Part shown: piece after piece, positions 52,731-60,896 of the stretch
Position numbering within the stretch: position 1 is the first letter of the stretch
Layout: every line of letters begins with the position of its first letter
From: JAKBEU01 sp036172095
GTDB taxonomy: Bacteria > Patescibacteriota > Microgenomatia > UBA1406 > GWC2-37-13
Direction: 5' to 3'
Length of the DNA: 64,000 nucleotides
NCBI GenBank assembly: GCA_036172095.1
Contig: JAVHSH010000023.1
Coordinates: 62,001 to 126,000 of the forward strand
The notes under the pieces: generated by a model
The model's input: the letters and a program-made list of their open reading frames with translations, nothing else
What the model was told of the DNA's origin: nothing
The model's database searches: none
Made by a program: the position numbers and the translations under genes

Positions 52731-54500
52731 CTACCACTCTTCATTTTCTTCCGCAATGAAGCGAGAAGGAGCGCTTTGCATCCTTCTCCCGAAAAGGAAT
52801 CGTCTTCGTGCATGTGTAATATACAAATGTTCTTTCGCTCTAGTTACTCCCACATACATAAGCCTGCGCTCTTCCTCAAGTTGAAAATGATCAAATGATG
52901 CGCGGGAATGTGGAAGGATTCCCTCTTCAACGCCCACAAGAAAAACGACGGGGAACTCAAGCCCTTTCGCTTGATGAAGCGTCATAAGTCGCACTCCGTC
53001 TTCCCCTTTTTTCTTTTTTTCTCCCTCTGAATATTCTGTTTCGACAAGCGCAATCTGCTCCAAGAAGTCACTCATATTTGGATAGGAGTTTGCGACACTT
53101 TTCAGCTCCTTAATGTTTTCCAAACGGGAATATTCATCGGGATCTTTCTCATTGAAAAGCGTCAAGTATTGTGTGACGTCAAATATCTCATCCATGACAG
53201 ATTCCGTGTCTTTCTTCTCGATTCCCTCACGAATTTGCCCAGATTTTTCCACGAACTCCGTCCATTTTCTTTTACCTAATTTCATGATTCGATTCTGTGC
53301 AACTTCGTTATCGGGATTTATTATCAAACGCATATACGAAAGAATGTCCTTGATTTCCTTGCGCTCATAAAAGCGGACTCCACCGATAAGCATATACGGG
53401 ATTCCGTACTGCAAAAATGCCTCTTCAAGGGCCCGTGATTGCGCGTTTATCCGATAGAGCACACACATATCCTTATAATCATATTTATCGTGCAATCGCT
53501 CGACTTCAGCAACGACAAAAAGAGCCTCATCTTCTTCGTTCTGCATCTCTTTGATTATGATTTCATCTCCCCCACTCTTTTCTGTAAATAGTTTGAGAAT
53601 CGGATGGCCATTATTTTTAGAAATGACGGTATATGCAAAATCCAGAATGGGTGGAGTTGAACGATAGTTCTGTTCGAGTTCAAAAATCTGGGCATCTGGG
53701 AAATCAGTCTGAAATTTTTCCAGATTACGTATATCGGCTCCTCTCCAAGAATAAATACTTTGTGAGAAATCGCCTACGACTGTGATATCATGACTTTCTT
53801 CCGAAAGCAATCGCGCAAGTGAGTATTGCGCATAGTTCGTATCCTGGAATTCATCAATCAAAATCTGTGTGTATTTTTCATGGATGAGATTGCTCACTTC
53901 CTCATCTTTCCGCAGTAGTTCAACAACCTTCATGATGAGGTCGTCAAAATCGAATGCATTATTTTTCTTGAGTCGCGCTTGATAGGTTGAGTATATCTGG
54001 GCAACTTGGACAGCTTTATCTTCTGGAAAATATGTCGTAAATTTGTCAGGCGGGATAAGTTGATTTTTTGCAGCAGAGATAAGATGTGAGATATAGGAAA
54101 CAGTCATTCGCTCGATATCCTTTTCCTTTATTATCTGTTTAAGAAGTGCCTCCTGATCATCATCATCAAATATCACGAAATCAGGTCCATATCCCAGCCT
54201 TCCGGCATACCGGCGCAGTAGGCTTGCACAAAATGAATGGAAGGTCCCGACGAAGCCAAGTTTCCCATTTCCTGCTTTTTCAATTCGTTTTTTCATCTCA
54301 GCTGCAGCCTTATTTGTGAACGTAATCATGACGATTTCCGACGGGGAAATCTTTTTTTGGGTAATAAGATAGAACACTTTGTAGACGAGGACTCTTGTTT
54401 TTCCAGATCCCGCGCCCGCCAAAACGACAGAGGGACCATCCGTATAAGAGACGGCATTCTTTTGTGCAGGATTTAATGTGTTGAACTCAATTTCATGCAT
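52731..54500 (-). CDS. UvrD/PcrA-type DNA helicase, short form
   Basis: A 589-residue superfamily 1A 3'-5' helicase: Walker A AGAGSGKTRVLV, motif II LIDEFQDTNYAQ, motif III GDFSQSIYSWRGA, motif IV EQNYRST, motif V MTLHQAKGLEFPVVFL and motif VI RRLMYVGVTRAKEHLYI. It is about 130 residues shorter than PcrA/UvrD and has a reduced 2B region and C-terminal tail. Divergent from tpiA through an overlapping palindromic promoter. Repair or replication role. Confidence 0.93.
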   Translation of the reverse strand: MHEIEFNTLNPAQKNAVSYTDGPSVVLAGAGSGKTRVLVYKVFYLITQKKISPSEIVMITFTNKAAAEMKKRIEKAGNGKLGFVGTFHSFCASLLRRYAGRLGYGPDFVIFDDDDQEALLKQIIKEKDIERMTVSYISHLISAAKNQLIPPDKFTTYFPEDKAVQVAQIYSTYQARLKKNNAFDFDDLIMKVVELLRKDEEVSNLIHEKYTQILIDEFQDTNYAQYSLARLLSEESHDITVVGDFSQSIYSWRGADIRNLEKFQTDFPDAQIFELEQNYRSTPPILDFAYTVISKNNGHPILKLFTEKSGGDEIIIKEMQNEEDEALFVVAEVERLHDKYDYKDMCVLYRINAQSRALEEAFLQYGIPYMLIGGVRFYERKEIKDILSYMRLIINPDNEVAQNRIMKLGKRKWTEFVEKSGQIREGIEKKDTESVMDEIFDVTQYLTLFNEKDPDEYSRLENIKELKSVANSYPNMSDFLEQIALVETEYSEGEKKKKGEDGVRLMTLHQAKGLEFPVVFLVGVEEGILPHSRASFDHFQLEEERRLMYVGVTRAKEHLYITHARRRFLFGRRMQSAPSRFIAEENEEW

Positions 54501-54502
54501 AC

Positions 54503-54515
54503 GGTATACTATACC
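54503..54515. promoter_or_regulatory. Palindromic bidirectional -10 shared by uvrD-like gene and tpiA
   Basis: GGTATACTATACC is a 13-base palindrome around a central C. Read rightwards it gives TATACT (54505-54510), eight bases before the tpiA ATG (54519). Read leftwards it gives TATAGT (54508-54513), seven bases before the helicase ATG (54500). The two -10 hexamers overlap, so the promoters should exclude each other. Confidence 0.7.
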
Positions 54516-54518
54516 ATT

Positions 54519-55178
54519 ATGAGATATATCTTTGGGAACTGGAAAGCTAACAAAAATTTCGGTGAAGTCAGGGAATGGTTATATGTTTTTCTACGCGAAT
54601 ATAGAAAGCTTGAAGATGTCACGACGGGTGTGTTTCCTTCATTTCCTTTCATTTCGTATGTCCAAGGAAAACTGAAAGATTGCAAGAACGTTGTCGTTGG
54701 TTCTCAGACTGTATCCTCATTCGAAAAAGGAAGTTATACGGGAGATGTTACGGCGACCTCACTTGAAGGAGTGATAAAGTATGCCATCATTGGCCATAGC
54801 GAACGAAGGAAACAGTTTGGTGAAACAAATGAAGAGCTTGAAAAAAAAGTACAACAAGCTCTTGCCCATCAAATAACCCCTGTATATTGTGTCCGAGATG
54901 AGAATGATTTAATTCCCTCAGGTGTACAGATTGTTGCATATGAACCGGTTGCAGCAATCGGTACTGGCCAAAATGAACCACCAGAACAGACAGTTGCGAT
55001 GAAAAGAAAATTACGACTTCCAAAAAATTGCATATTTATCTATGGTGGGTCGGTGAATGAAACAAATGCTGAAGACTATTTTGCCACGGGTGAAATAGAT
55101 GGATTTCTCATCGGTAAGGCATGCCTTGATCCAAAACAGTTCCTTGCTATTGCAAACGCAGCGCAAAGAGCCAGATAA
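54519..55178 (+). CDS. tpiA: Triosephosphate isomerase, compact
   Basis: Interconverts dihydroxyacetone phosphate and glyceraldehyde-3-phosphate. 219 residues, about 30 shorter than usual. Catalytic residues are present: Asn7/Lys9 (GNWKAN), the His of AIIGHSERRKQFGETNEE, and the Glu of VAYEPVAAIGTGQNEP. Loop 6 has Ala where the usual motif has Trp (EPVWAIGTG). The phosphate loop is YGGSVNETN. The eight codons before the ATG at 54519 fall in the promoter. Confidence 0.94.
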   Translation: MRYIFGNWKANKNFGEVREWLYVFLREYRKLEDVTTGVFPSFPFISYVQGKLKDCKNVVVGSQTVSSFEKGSYTGDVTATSLEGVIKYAIIGHSERRKQFGETNEELEKKVQQALAHQITPVYCVRDENDLIPSGVQIVAYEPVAAIGTGQNEPPEQTVAMKRKLRLPKNCIFIYGGSVNETNAEDYFATGEIDGFLIGKACLDPKQFLAIANAAQRAR

Positions 55179-55191
55179 GTGATGATATTCT

Positions 55192-56154
55192 TTATTGAAG
55201 ATATTTCTTTATGTTCTGCAAGTGCTCTTCATATGTCTTCGCACAATGGATTCCTTGTTTGTCATCGTGGAGATAGAAAATACAGTCTGTCTCTGTCGGA
55301 TTAAGCGCTGCTTCTATATAATCGATGTTTGCGCTGCAAATCGGTGTGGGCGGAAGACCTTTATGGAGATATGAATTATAGGGAGATTCATTTTGTTTCT
55401 CTGCAAGGTCAATTGATCCCCACCATTTACCTTCTTTGTTTTTTCCAAGGGTATATTGCATCGTTGCATCAATCTGAAGCGGCATTCCTTCATTGAGTCT
55501 GTTCCAGATAATGCCAGAGATTAAATGCATATCTTGTTTTCCTGCAGCCTCCCGGGCGATAAGTGATGCAATCTTTAAGCCTGTCACCCATCGAATATTT
55601 GCCGCGACATATTTCTCCGCATGGGGAGCGAACTTTTCATTGAAACGATTGATGAGTCGTTTGGCAATCTTATCTCCTGTTTCATTACGTGGGATAAGAT
55701 AGGTGTCTGGATAATAAACGCCTTCAAAATATTCAGGTTTTGTATTTGTATATTCTGTATTCCATTTGTTCATTTGCTCATCATTCCAATGAAATGCATT
55801 TCCCAGTATCTCCCCTATTTGTTCCTTTCTGAGGCAGCTGCTATAACTAATCCATATCATGTCGGGCTCACTATTTATTTTTTTCAATACATCGAAAGCC
55901 CCCATATTTCCCTGGAGGATATATCCTCCGCTTTGGATTTTCTCAAGTAAGAATAGTTTTTTGAATACCTCGAATATCTTTTTATTCTTGATGAACTTTC
56001 CATCAGATAATGATTGCACAAGATCGAACCCTTCTTGGTTTTTGGGGACGACAAGTGTGTGTTCATTTGTCGTCATATCAACAGGACCTAAAAAATTCCA
56101 ATAGAAATAGAGTGCGATTCCAAAAAAAATGATGATGGGTGCAACTTTTTTCAC
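55192..56154 (-). CDS. mltG: Endolytic murein transglycosylase MltG
   Basis: A 320-residue YceG/MltG protein that cuts nascent glycan strands at the membrane. N-terminal membrane helix (APIIIFFGIALYFYWNFLG), a LysM-like region, and the catalytic domain with LIAREAAGKQDMHLISGIIW, MPLQIDATMQYTLG and SPYNSYLHKGLPPTPICSAN. Last gene of the long operon that begins at rpsT. Confidence 0.94.
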   Translation of the reverse strand: MKKVAPIIIFFGIALYFYWNFLGPVDMTTNEHTLVVPKNQEGFDLVQSLSDGKFIKNKKIFEVFKKLFLLEKIQSGGYILQGNMGAFDVLKKINSEPDMIWISYSSCLRKEQIGEILGNAFHWNDEQMNKWNTEYTNTKPEYFEGVYYPDTYLIPRNETGDKIAKRLINRFNEKFAPHAEKYVAANIRWVTGLKIASLIAREAAGKQDMHLISGIIWNRLNEGMPLQIDATMQYTLGKNKEGKWWGSIDLAEKQNESPYNSYLHKGLPPTPICSANIDYIEAALNPTETDCIFYLHDDKQGIHCAKTYEEHLQNIKKYLQ

Positions 56155-56168
56155 TGTCTGGAATTATA

Positions 56169-56825
56169 TTAAAATAACAATGAGAAGAGTATTGTTGTTG
56201 TCGCGACAATAAAGAGTATCGATGATGTTTGAACCCATCCTGTTTCAGGAAGATTTTGTACACCGGTCGGCGCTACTTTTTTTGTTGGTGATGGAGTCAT
56301 TTTTGCTGCTGTAGTTGGATTTGCCATTCCTCCTGTCCCATCTTTGATGGGGATAAGGGTTGGTGTTACTGAAGTACTTTTATAAGCGAGTAGAGGTTGT
56401 AACGTTGGAGTGATTATTTCCGGGATATCGGTTGGTTCAACTGAGACAATAACTTTTGTCGGAATCAAAGTCGGTGGTGGGAGAGTTGGTGCTTTTGCTA
56501 AGAGCCTTGGTTGAGGTGTCGGAGTAACAGTCGGCTTAGATGTTGGAGGAGGAAGTGTCGGAGCCTTTGCAAGAAGGGTTGGTTTTGGGGTTAAGCTCAC
56601 GTTTGGCGATGGGATTGCTGACACATCAGGAGTTGGTACTGTTGAGTCAAACTGCGCCAAATCAATTGTCTTCTTGTATGTTATCGCGGAGGCCTTCGTC
56701 TTCTGAATCTGTGTCGGAGAGCTATTCGGGGAGGATAAAAGGGTGCTTATATAAATTGTTGAGCCCAATAAAACAACCGTCATAAAAAGAAGGAGCCCGG
56801 TTATTGCAGTTCTGTTTTTCTTCAT
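56169..56825 (-). CDS. LPETG cell-surface protein, predicted sortase substrate
   Basis: 218 residues: N-terminal signal or membrane segment (TAITGLLLFMTVVLLGSTIY), a Pro/Thr/Ser-rich stalk with a repeated LLAKAPTLPPPT block, then LPETG (192-196) followed by a hydrophobic helix ending at the C-terminus. The usual positively charged tail after the helix is missing. The likely enzyme is the sortase encoded at 46428-47171. The start is the ATG (MKKNRTA) just after the upstream stop; 16 further codons upstream overlap the preceding gene. Confidence 0.8.
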   Translation of the reverse strand: MKKNRTAITGLLLFMTVVLLGSTIYISTLLSSPNSSPTQIQKTKASAITYKKTIDLAQFDSTVPTPDVSAIPSPNVSLTPKPTLLAKAPTLPPPTSKPTVTPTPQPRLLAKAPTLPPPTLIPTKVIVSVEPTDIPEIITPTLQPLLAYKSTSVTPTLIPIKDGTGGMANPTTAAKMTPSPTKKVAPTGVQNLPETGWVQTSSILFIVATTTILFSLLF

Positions 56826-56826
56826 A

Positions 56827-57495
56827 CTAGTCGCCAAGCCATCCATCACTTGCCGAATGGAGCTGGGCATCAATTTTTAACTGCGCTGTCCCTGTTGCGA
56901 CAATATATTCCTTATAATACACCTTTAATGCCGGGTTGAATAGCGATGTAATATCGCTTATTTGCCAATCACGCGCATTCACTTTTATTCGTGCCCTATC
57001 AATATCCGCTTCAACGATTGTCTGTATGGCGATGTATAGCTTTTCCCCTGGTTTTGCCTTATCTGTCTTCTTACTTTCGACCTCAGTCCAATTTGTATCA
57101 TAAACTTTAAGTCCTGCAGATGAAATCTCTCGTATTATCGGGACAGGAGTAGATGCAACACGCTTTTGGGCAGCTTTCGTATTAAATGTAACTATCATGA
57201 CGACAAGAAGTCCAAGCAATGAAATGATACCTATCACTATCATGATGATAGCATTCGAGCTGTGTTCATTTTTCTGGACTGGCTTTAATTGAGTGGGGGG
57301 AAGAGGAGTGCTATTCTGTGCCGCTATCGGACTCGGCTTGACAGTATCGACAAACGAGGGGACCGTCAGTTTCTCATCCTTCTTTTTTTCATCTTGCATC
57401 TTTTTAACCTCAAAGATGAGAAACCCAAATACCACGACAAAGGCAAAAAGAGCTATCTTGTTTATCGATACGAAAAAATCAACGATACCCGTCAT
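56827..57495 (-). CDS. Two-helix membrane protein of unknown function
   Basis: A 222-residue protein with membrane segments near residues 10-30 (IALFAFVVVFGFLIFEV) and 82-105 (IIMIVIGIISLLGLLVVMIV), a charged linker between them, and an extracytoplasmic C-terminal domain (YDTNWTEVESKKTDKAKPGE, a beta-rich fold). In the middle of the surface-protein operon. No family recognised. Confidence 0.65.
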   Translation of the reverse strand: MTGIVDFFVSINKIALFAFVVVFGFLIFEVKKMQDEKKKDEKLTVPSFVDTVKPSPIAAQNSTPLPPTQLKPVQKNEHSSNAIIMIVIGIISLLGLLVVMIVTFNTKAAQKRVASTPVPIIREISSAGLKVYDTNWTEVESKKTDKAKPGEKLYIAIQTIVEADIDRARIKVNARDWQISDITSLFNPALKVYYKEYIVATGTAQLKIDAQLHSASDGWLGD

Positions 57496-57520
57496 ATATT
57501 CATGATAGCAGAAATATCAT

Positions 57521-58837
57521 TTAAAACGCAAGAACTAAGCCCGCTCCGACAACTATACAGAAGACTGCGGCATAGGCAAATCCCGTCATCCCTCCTCCGG
57601 TTATTGGTGGCGTGGCAGTTGGGACAAATAGAGTCGGGACGGCAGTTGGATATATTCCAGAAGTGGGTTGGATAGTTGGTGTACCTGTTGGTAAATTTGT
57701 GGGAACAATGGGGGATGTTGGGGCAAGAGTGGGCGATCCGGTTGCGGTCCCGAGGACCTGCTCTCCGCTTTTGACGATGGAAAATGAACGACGGAGTGTG
57801 AGCGGAAAACCATTCTTATCGACCGTGGAAACCGAGAACAAATATGCTCCAGCCTCTAGAGGAAGGGGATATTGAATAAGCCACTCGCCTTTTGCGTCTG
57901 CAACGGTCCTGTAGCTATACTGTTTTGTCGGGCCTTGTATATAGGCAAGTACGTCTTTCCCTGGAATCGCCAACCCCCTCATAAGTGGTTTGCTTCCCGG
58001 AATGATTGCACGTTCTTTCGGATAGACGATACTTGGCTGGAGTTGCACGAGCCCCGTTCCAGCAATTGTGTTGGCCCCGAGTACAACTTCATTATTCGGC
58101 GCAATCTCAGCGCGCAGCGTCGCTCCAGCCGTAATCGCTTGTCGCAATGGGCGCGTCTGTCCAACCGTAGTGTGAATAGAACCCTTAGGATAGGAGAAAA
58201 GCCTTATCGTGACTGGAAAAGCATCTGATATAGATGTGATTTTTAGTGTTTTTTTATCAACTAGGCCGGTCAGTGGAAGCAGCCATTCCCCTGTCCCCTT
58301 AGTGAATGTGGCTATTGGAAAAAATCCATCGATTTCATAGGTTAGCAACCCGTTGGAATACGGTCTGCCATTAGGCAACAGGACTTTTCCATATGCCGGA
58401 GAAATCGGGAGCTCTTTCGATTCCATAGGTAATAGAACAGATGTCTGTACCAGATTGTTTTGTACATATGTTTTGGTCCCTACCCGTACCTTATAGGTAT
58501 AGGTGCTTCCTGGCTGAAGATCTAGTATCGATGAGTGATAAATATCCCCTATTTTTTCTCCCACAACTTTACCTTCTTCGTTCCCTTTTTGGTTTTTCCA
58601 CTCAACCCACTGATCTTCCTTGACAGCCTCTTTTGTAGCCCAGGCCACATCGAATCCATGTGGAGAAATATTTATCACTTGAAGGTTGGTAATACCTTGC
58701 GCTTTTTCCCATCCATTCTTAAGTCCAAGATCCTTAATGAATAAAAAAAGCCACAAACTAAGCATGACGATACCGATACATGAGAGTATCGAAAGAAGTT
58801 TTTTATTTTCCCGTTTGTACAATCTGCTGTATATCAT
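57521..58837 (-). CDS. Surface protein with FN3-like domain and LPxTG-like tail
   Basis: 438 residues: N-terminal membrane segment (LSILSCIGIVMLSLWLFLFI), a fibronectin-III-like domain (LQVINISPHGFDVAWATKEA, LQPGSTYTYKVRV), a carboxypeptidase-regulatory-like region (VLLPNGRPYSNGLLTYE), an Ig-like region, a Pro/Thr stalk, then PPITG (410-414) and a C-terminal hydrophobic helix. The tail mimics a sortase signal with Pro in place of Leu. Immediately follows the 61-residue small gene. Confidence 0.72.
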   Translation of the reverse strand: MIYSRLYKRENKKLLSILSCIGIVMLSLWLFLFIKDLGLKNGWEKAQGITNLQVINISPHGFDVAWATKEAVKEDQWVEWKNQKGNEEGKVVGEKIGDIYHSSILDLQPGSTYTYKVRVGTKTYVQNNLVQTSVLLPMESKELPISPAYGKVLLPNGRPYSNGLLTYEIDGFFPIATFTKGTGEWLLPLTGLVDKKTLKITSISDAFPVTIRLFSYPKGSIHTTVGQTRPLRQAITAGATLRAEIAPNNEVVLGANTIAGTGLVQLQPSIVYPKERAIIPGSKPLMRGLAIPGKDVLAYIQGPTKQYSYRTVADAKGEWLIQYPLPLEAGAYLFSVSTVDKNGFPLTLRRSFSIVKSGEQVLGTATGSPTLAPTSPIVPTNLPTGTPTIQPTSGIYPTAVPTLFVPTATPPITGGGMTGFAYAAVFCIVVGAGLVLAF

Positions 58838-59023
58838 TTACTGTTGTTTTTGTTTCAATACTTCAATTATAGACTTATCCATCGTGTAATTCGGGACCTG
58901 TGCCGGCTTGATAGTGATCTGTTCATTTATCTTTGTCTGTATGTGATATATGTCTAAAATCATCCACGCAATGATTGTGAGAAATACACCAAGTGCCAGA
59001 GCTAACAGCTCTTTACTTTTCAT
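58838..59023 (-). CDS. Small membrane protein in the pil operon
   Basis: 61 residues with one membrane helix (LLALALGVFLTIIAWMILDI) and a polar C-terminus. It overlaps the pilO-like gene by four bases, and its stop directly abuts the next start. By position it could be the short lipoprotein-like (PilP) partner of a PilN/PilO complex, but no homology is visible. Confidence 0.62.
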   Translation of the reverse strand: MKSKELLALALGVFLTIIAWMILDIYHIQTKINEQITIKPAQVPNYTMDKSIIEVLKQKQQ

Positions 59024-59598
59024 AGGTAATAACCTTCAACTTCCAACACTAATTTCAAATCACCGCTTGCAGAACCTTGTTTTGCATCAATCTCAAAGGT
59101 AATCTGACGGATCGTCTTCAGGCGTCTATCGTTCATTACCTGAGTGATGAAGGATTTTGACTGAAGGAAGTTTGCAAGTCCTTCAATCGTGACGTTGACA
59201 TTCTTCCTAGTCATCCGTTTTCCCATATCTCGCAAATCCACTTTATTAATGGACATTGTATTGAGTATCATACCTGAATCGGATGCAGAAAGCTGAGAAT
59301 CATTTACCAATTTGTTGATTTGTGGAACATCAGGAAGCGCTTCATCGAGGAGCGGCAGATCTGTCCTATTTTCCTCAAGGAATGTCTGGATATCAACGAT
59401 TTTTTTGATGACGTTCTCATAGCCGATATCGAGTATGTGTAGTCTCCCCGACTCTTCCTGGAGAGAAAGAATTGTTAGAATATTCGGACGGATGACAAAA
59501 AAAGTGAAAAAGGCAAATGAGATAAAAAAGAGGATAGTATAACTATAATCAGTTGCCTTCTTCACTAATAATTTTCGTTTTATGACGGACTTGTTCAT
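59020..59598 (-). CDS. PilO-like type IV pilus inner-membrane protein
   Basis: 192 residues: membrane helix (ILFFISFAFFTFFVIRPNIL), a coiled coil and a ferredoxin-like C-terminal domain (VNVTIEGLANFLQSKSFITQ, LKTIRQITFEID), the PilO plan. Overlaps pilN by four bases. Part of the alignment complex linking pilus motor and pore or wall. Confidence 0.75.
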   Translation of the reverse strand: MNKSVIKRKLLVKKATDYSYTILFFISFAFFTFFVIRPNILTILSLQEESGRLHILDIGYENVIKKIVDIQTFLEENRTDLPLLDEALPDVPQINKLVNDSQLSASDSGMILNTMSINKVDLRDMGKRMTRKNVNVTIEGLANFLQSKSFITQVMNDRRLKTIRQITFEIDAKQGSASGDLKLVLEVEGYYL

Positions 59599-60134
59599 TT
59601 TTTTACTTGCATTAACTGGAAATCAGACAGGGTAAATGGGACGGAAAAATCGACTCCGGTTCTTCGGATACTTCCGATGATTATCTTCTTGAATCGCTTG
59701 TCTTGTCGTAACTTACCAAGATAGACACGGATCGTTTCAGGATCTATTGTTGATGCTTCGAACGTATATATCCCGAGTTTTATGTTAAGTCTCTTGAGAG
59801 TAAGTTTTTGAGGGAACGTATCGAGAAAATATGTGAATGACTCCGCGAATTTTGCTTGATCAATCAGTATCTCGCGCGTTTGTTTGGTCTTCAAGTCAAC
59901 AATCTCTGCCTCCTTCAGGAGCGGCTCCGAAACCGCAACAATTTCTTGTTTCTGTTGCAGTTCATCTTTCAGATCGATAATTTCTTGATCGATCTTAAAT
60001 CGATAAAAGAAGACAGAGATGACGACTATTTGAGTAATCACCAAGACATACCGCAAATAATGCAGTACAAAATAAATACCCTTATCGAGTAAATCTTTTT
60101 CCTTTTCTGGGAGAAGATTGATTTTATATTTCAT
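59595..60134 (-). CDS. PilN-like type IV pilus assembly protein
   Basis: 179 residues beginning MKYKINLLPEKEKD, the PilN N-terminal INLLP motif that contacts PilM. A membrane helix (LVITQIVVISVFFY), coiled coil and a beta domain follow (LTLKRLNIKLGIYTFEASTI). Overlaps the rpsT stop by four bases. The PilM-type partner could be the large protein at 47178-49193. Confidence 0.8.
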   Translation of the reverse strand: MKYKINLLPEKEKDLLDKGIYFVLHYLRYVLVITQIVVISVFFYRFKIDQEIIDLKDELQQKQEIVAVSEPLLKEAEIVDLKTKQTREILIDQAKFAESFTYFLDTFPQKLTLKRLNIKLGIYTFEASTIDPETIRVYLGKLRQDKRFKKIIIGSIRRTGVDFSVPFTLSDFQLMQVKK

Positions 60135-60382
60135 TTCTTCTTGGATCCCAATTTAGTAACTCGTGATTTTAAGCGAGCTGCTTTGTTCTTGTGGACTACT
60201 TTACGTTTTGCGGCTTTGTCAATGAGTGAAACTGCTTTTCTCACATCTTTTTGCTCAGCTGCGCCTTTCAACTTAAAGAGTCCTTTGATTGCTTGTTCTA
60301 TCGCTTTTAAATATGATGCGTTATTCTTTGTTCTCGTGACATCCTTTCTCATTTTCTTTTTTGCAGATTGTATATTTGGCAT
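60131..60382 (-). CDS. rpsT: 30S ribosomal protein S20
   Basis: 83 residues, Lys/Arg-rich three-helix bundle: MPNIQSAKKKMRKDVTRTKN, then VRKAVSLIDKAAKRKVVHKN and KAARLKSRVTKL, normal for S20. It heads an operon of pilus and surface-protein genes, coupled by a four-base overlap to pilN. Confidence 0.97.
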   Translation of the reverse strand: MPNIQSAKKKMRKDVTRTKNNASYLKAIEQAIKGLFKLKGAAEQKDVRKAVSLIDKAAKRKVVHKNKAARLKSRVTKLGSKKK

Positions 60383-60388
60383 AATGAA

Positions 60389-60397
60389 ATCACCCCC
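60389..60397 (-). promoter_or_regulatory. Strong Shine-Dalgarno site of rpsT
   Basis: On the minus strand GGGGGTGAT lies six bases before the rpsT ATG, a near-perfect match to the anti-SD. This is exceptional here: most genes in the window have no recognisable ribosome-binding site. Confidence 0.8.
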
Positions 60398-60442
60398 TTT
60401 ATTTATATCATTAATAACAGTATATCCTAAGAAGTACTCCCT

Positions 60443-60889
60443 TTACAAAGAAAAGTTCTTACTTAATACTTTCTCTCCATACTCGCCTGAGAATTTGATC
60501 GTAACTTGTATTGGTCCTTCAACATCATGATACACACAACGCCCAGATGAACAGGTGCCTAAAGTCATCTTCGAGCTTTCACCTGTCGCAAGTGCGATTT
60601 GCCCAAACGTGCCTTGGTCTATATTCTGCTTTGTTTTATACATGACTTCTGCTTCAATCGACTCTGTTCCTTTTGGAATTCCACTCACCTTCAATTTCAA
60701 TTCTTTTTTTCCATTGAAGAATTCCGCGTCAACTTTTGTGGATGCATCAACAGTTGGAATCACGTCTTGCGATTGTTCTTGAGTCACCTTTTCAACTACT
60801 TTTGGCTTTTGCATAGACATAAAGAAAACAACACCAGCCAGAACAACCATTATGCCCCCCACAACCATAAAAATGGTATTTTTTTTCAT
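60443..60889 (-). CDS. Membrane-anchored hypothetical protein
   Basis: 148 residues: one membrane helix (IFMVVGGIMVVLAGVVFFM), a Val/Asp/Gln-rich linker and a beta-rich extracytoplasmic domain with a possible disulfide (GTCSSGRCVY). The ATG at 60887-60889 (MKKNTIF) is preferred; the upstream extension overlaps the glyS end. Function unknown. Confidence 0.65.
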   Translation of the reverse strand: MKKNTIFMVVGGIMVVLAGVVFFMSMQKPKVVEKVTQEQSQDVIPTVDASTKVDAEFFNGKKELKLKVSGIPKGTESIEAEVMYKTKQNIDQGTFGQIALATGESSKMTLGTCSSGRCVYHDVEGPIQVTIKFSGEYGEKVLSKNFSL

Positions 60890-60896
60890 ATATTTT

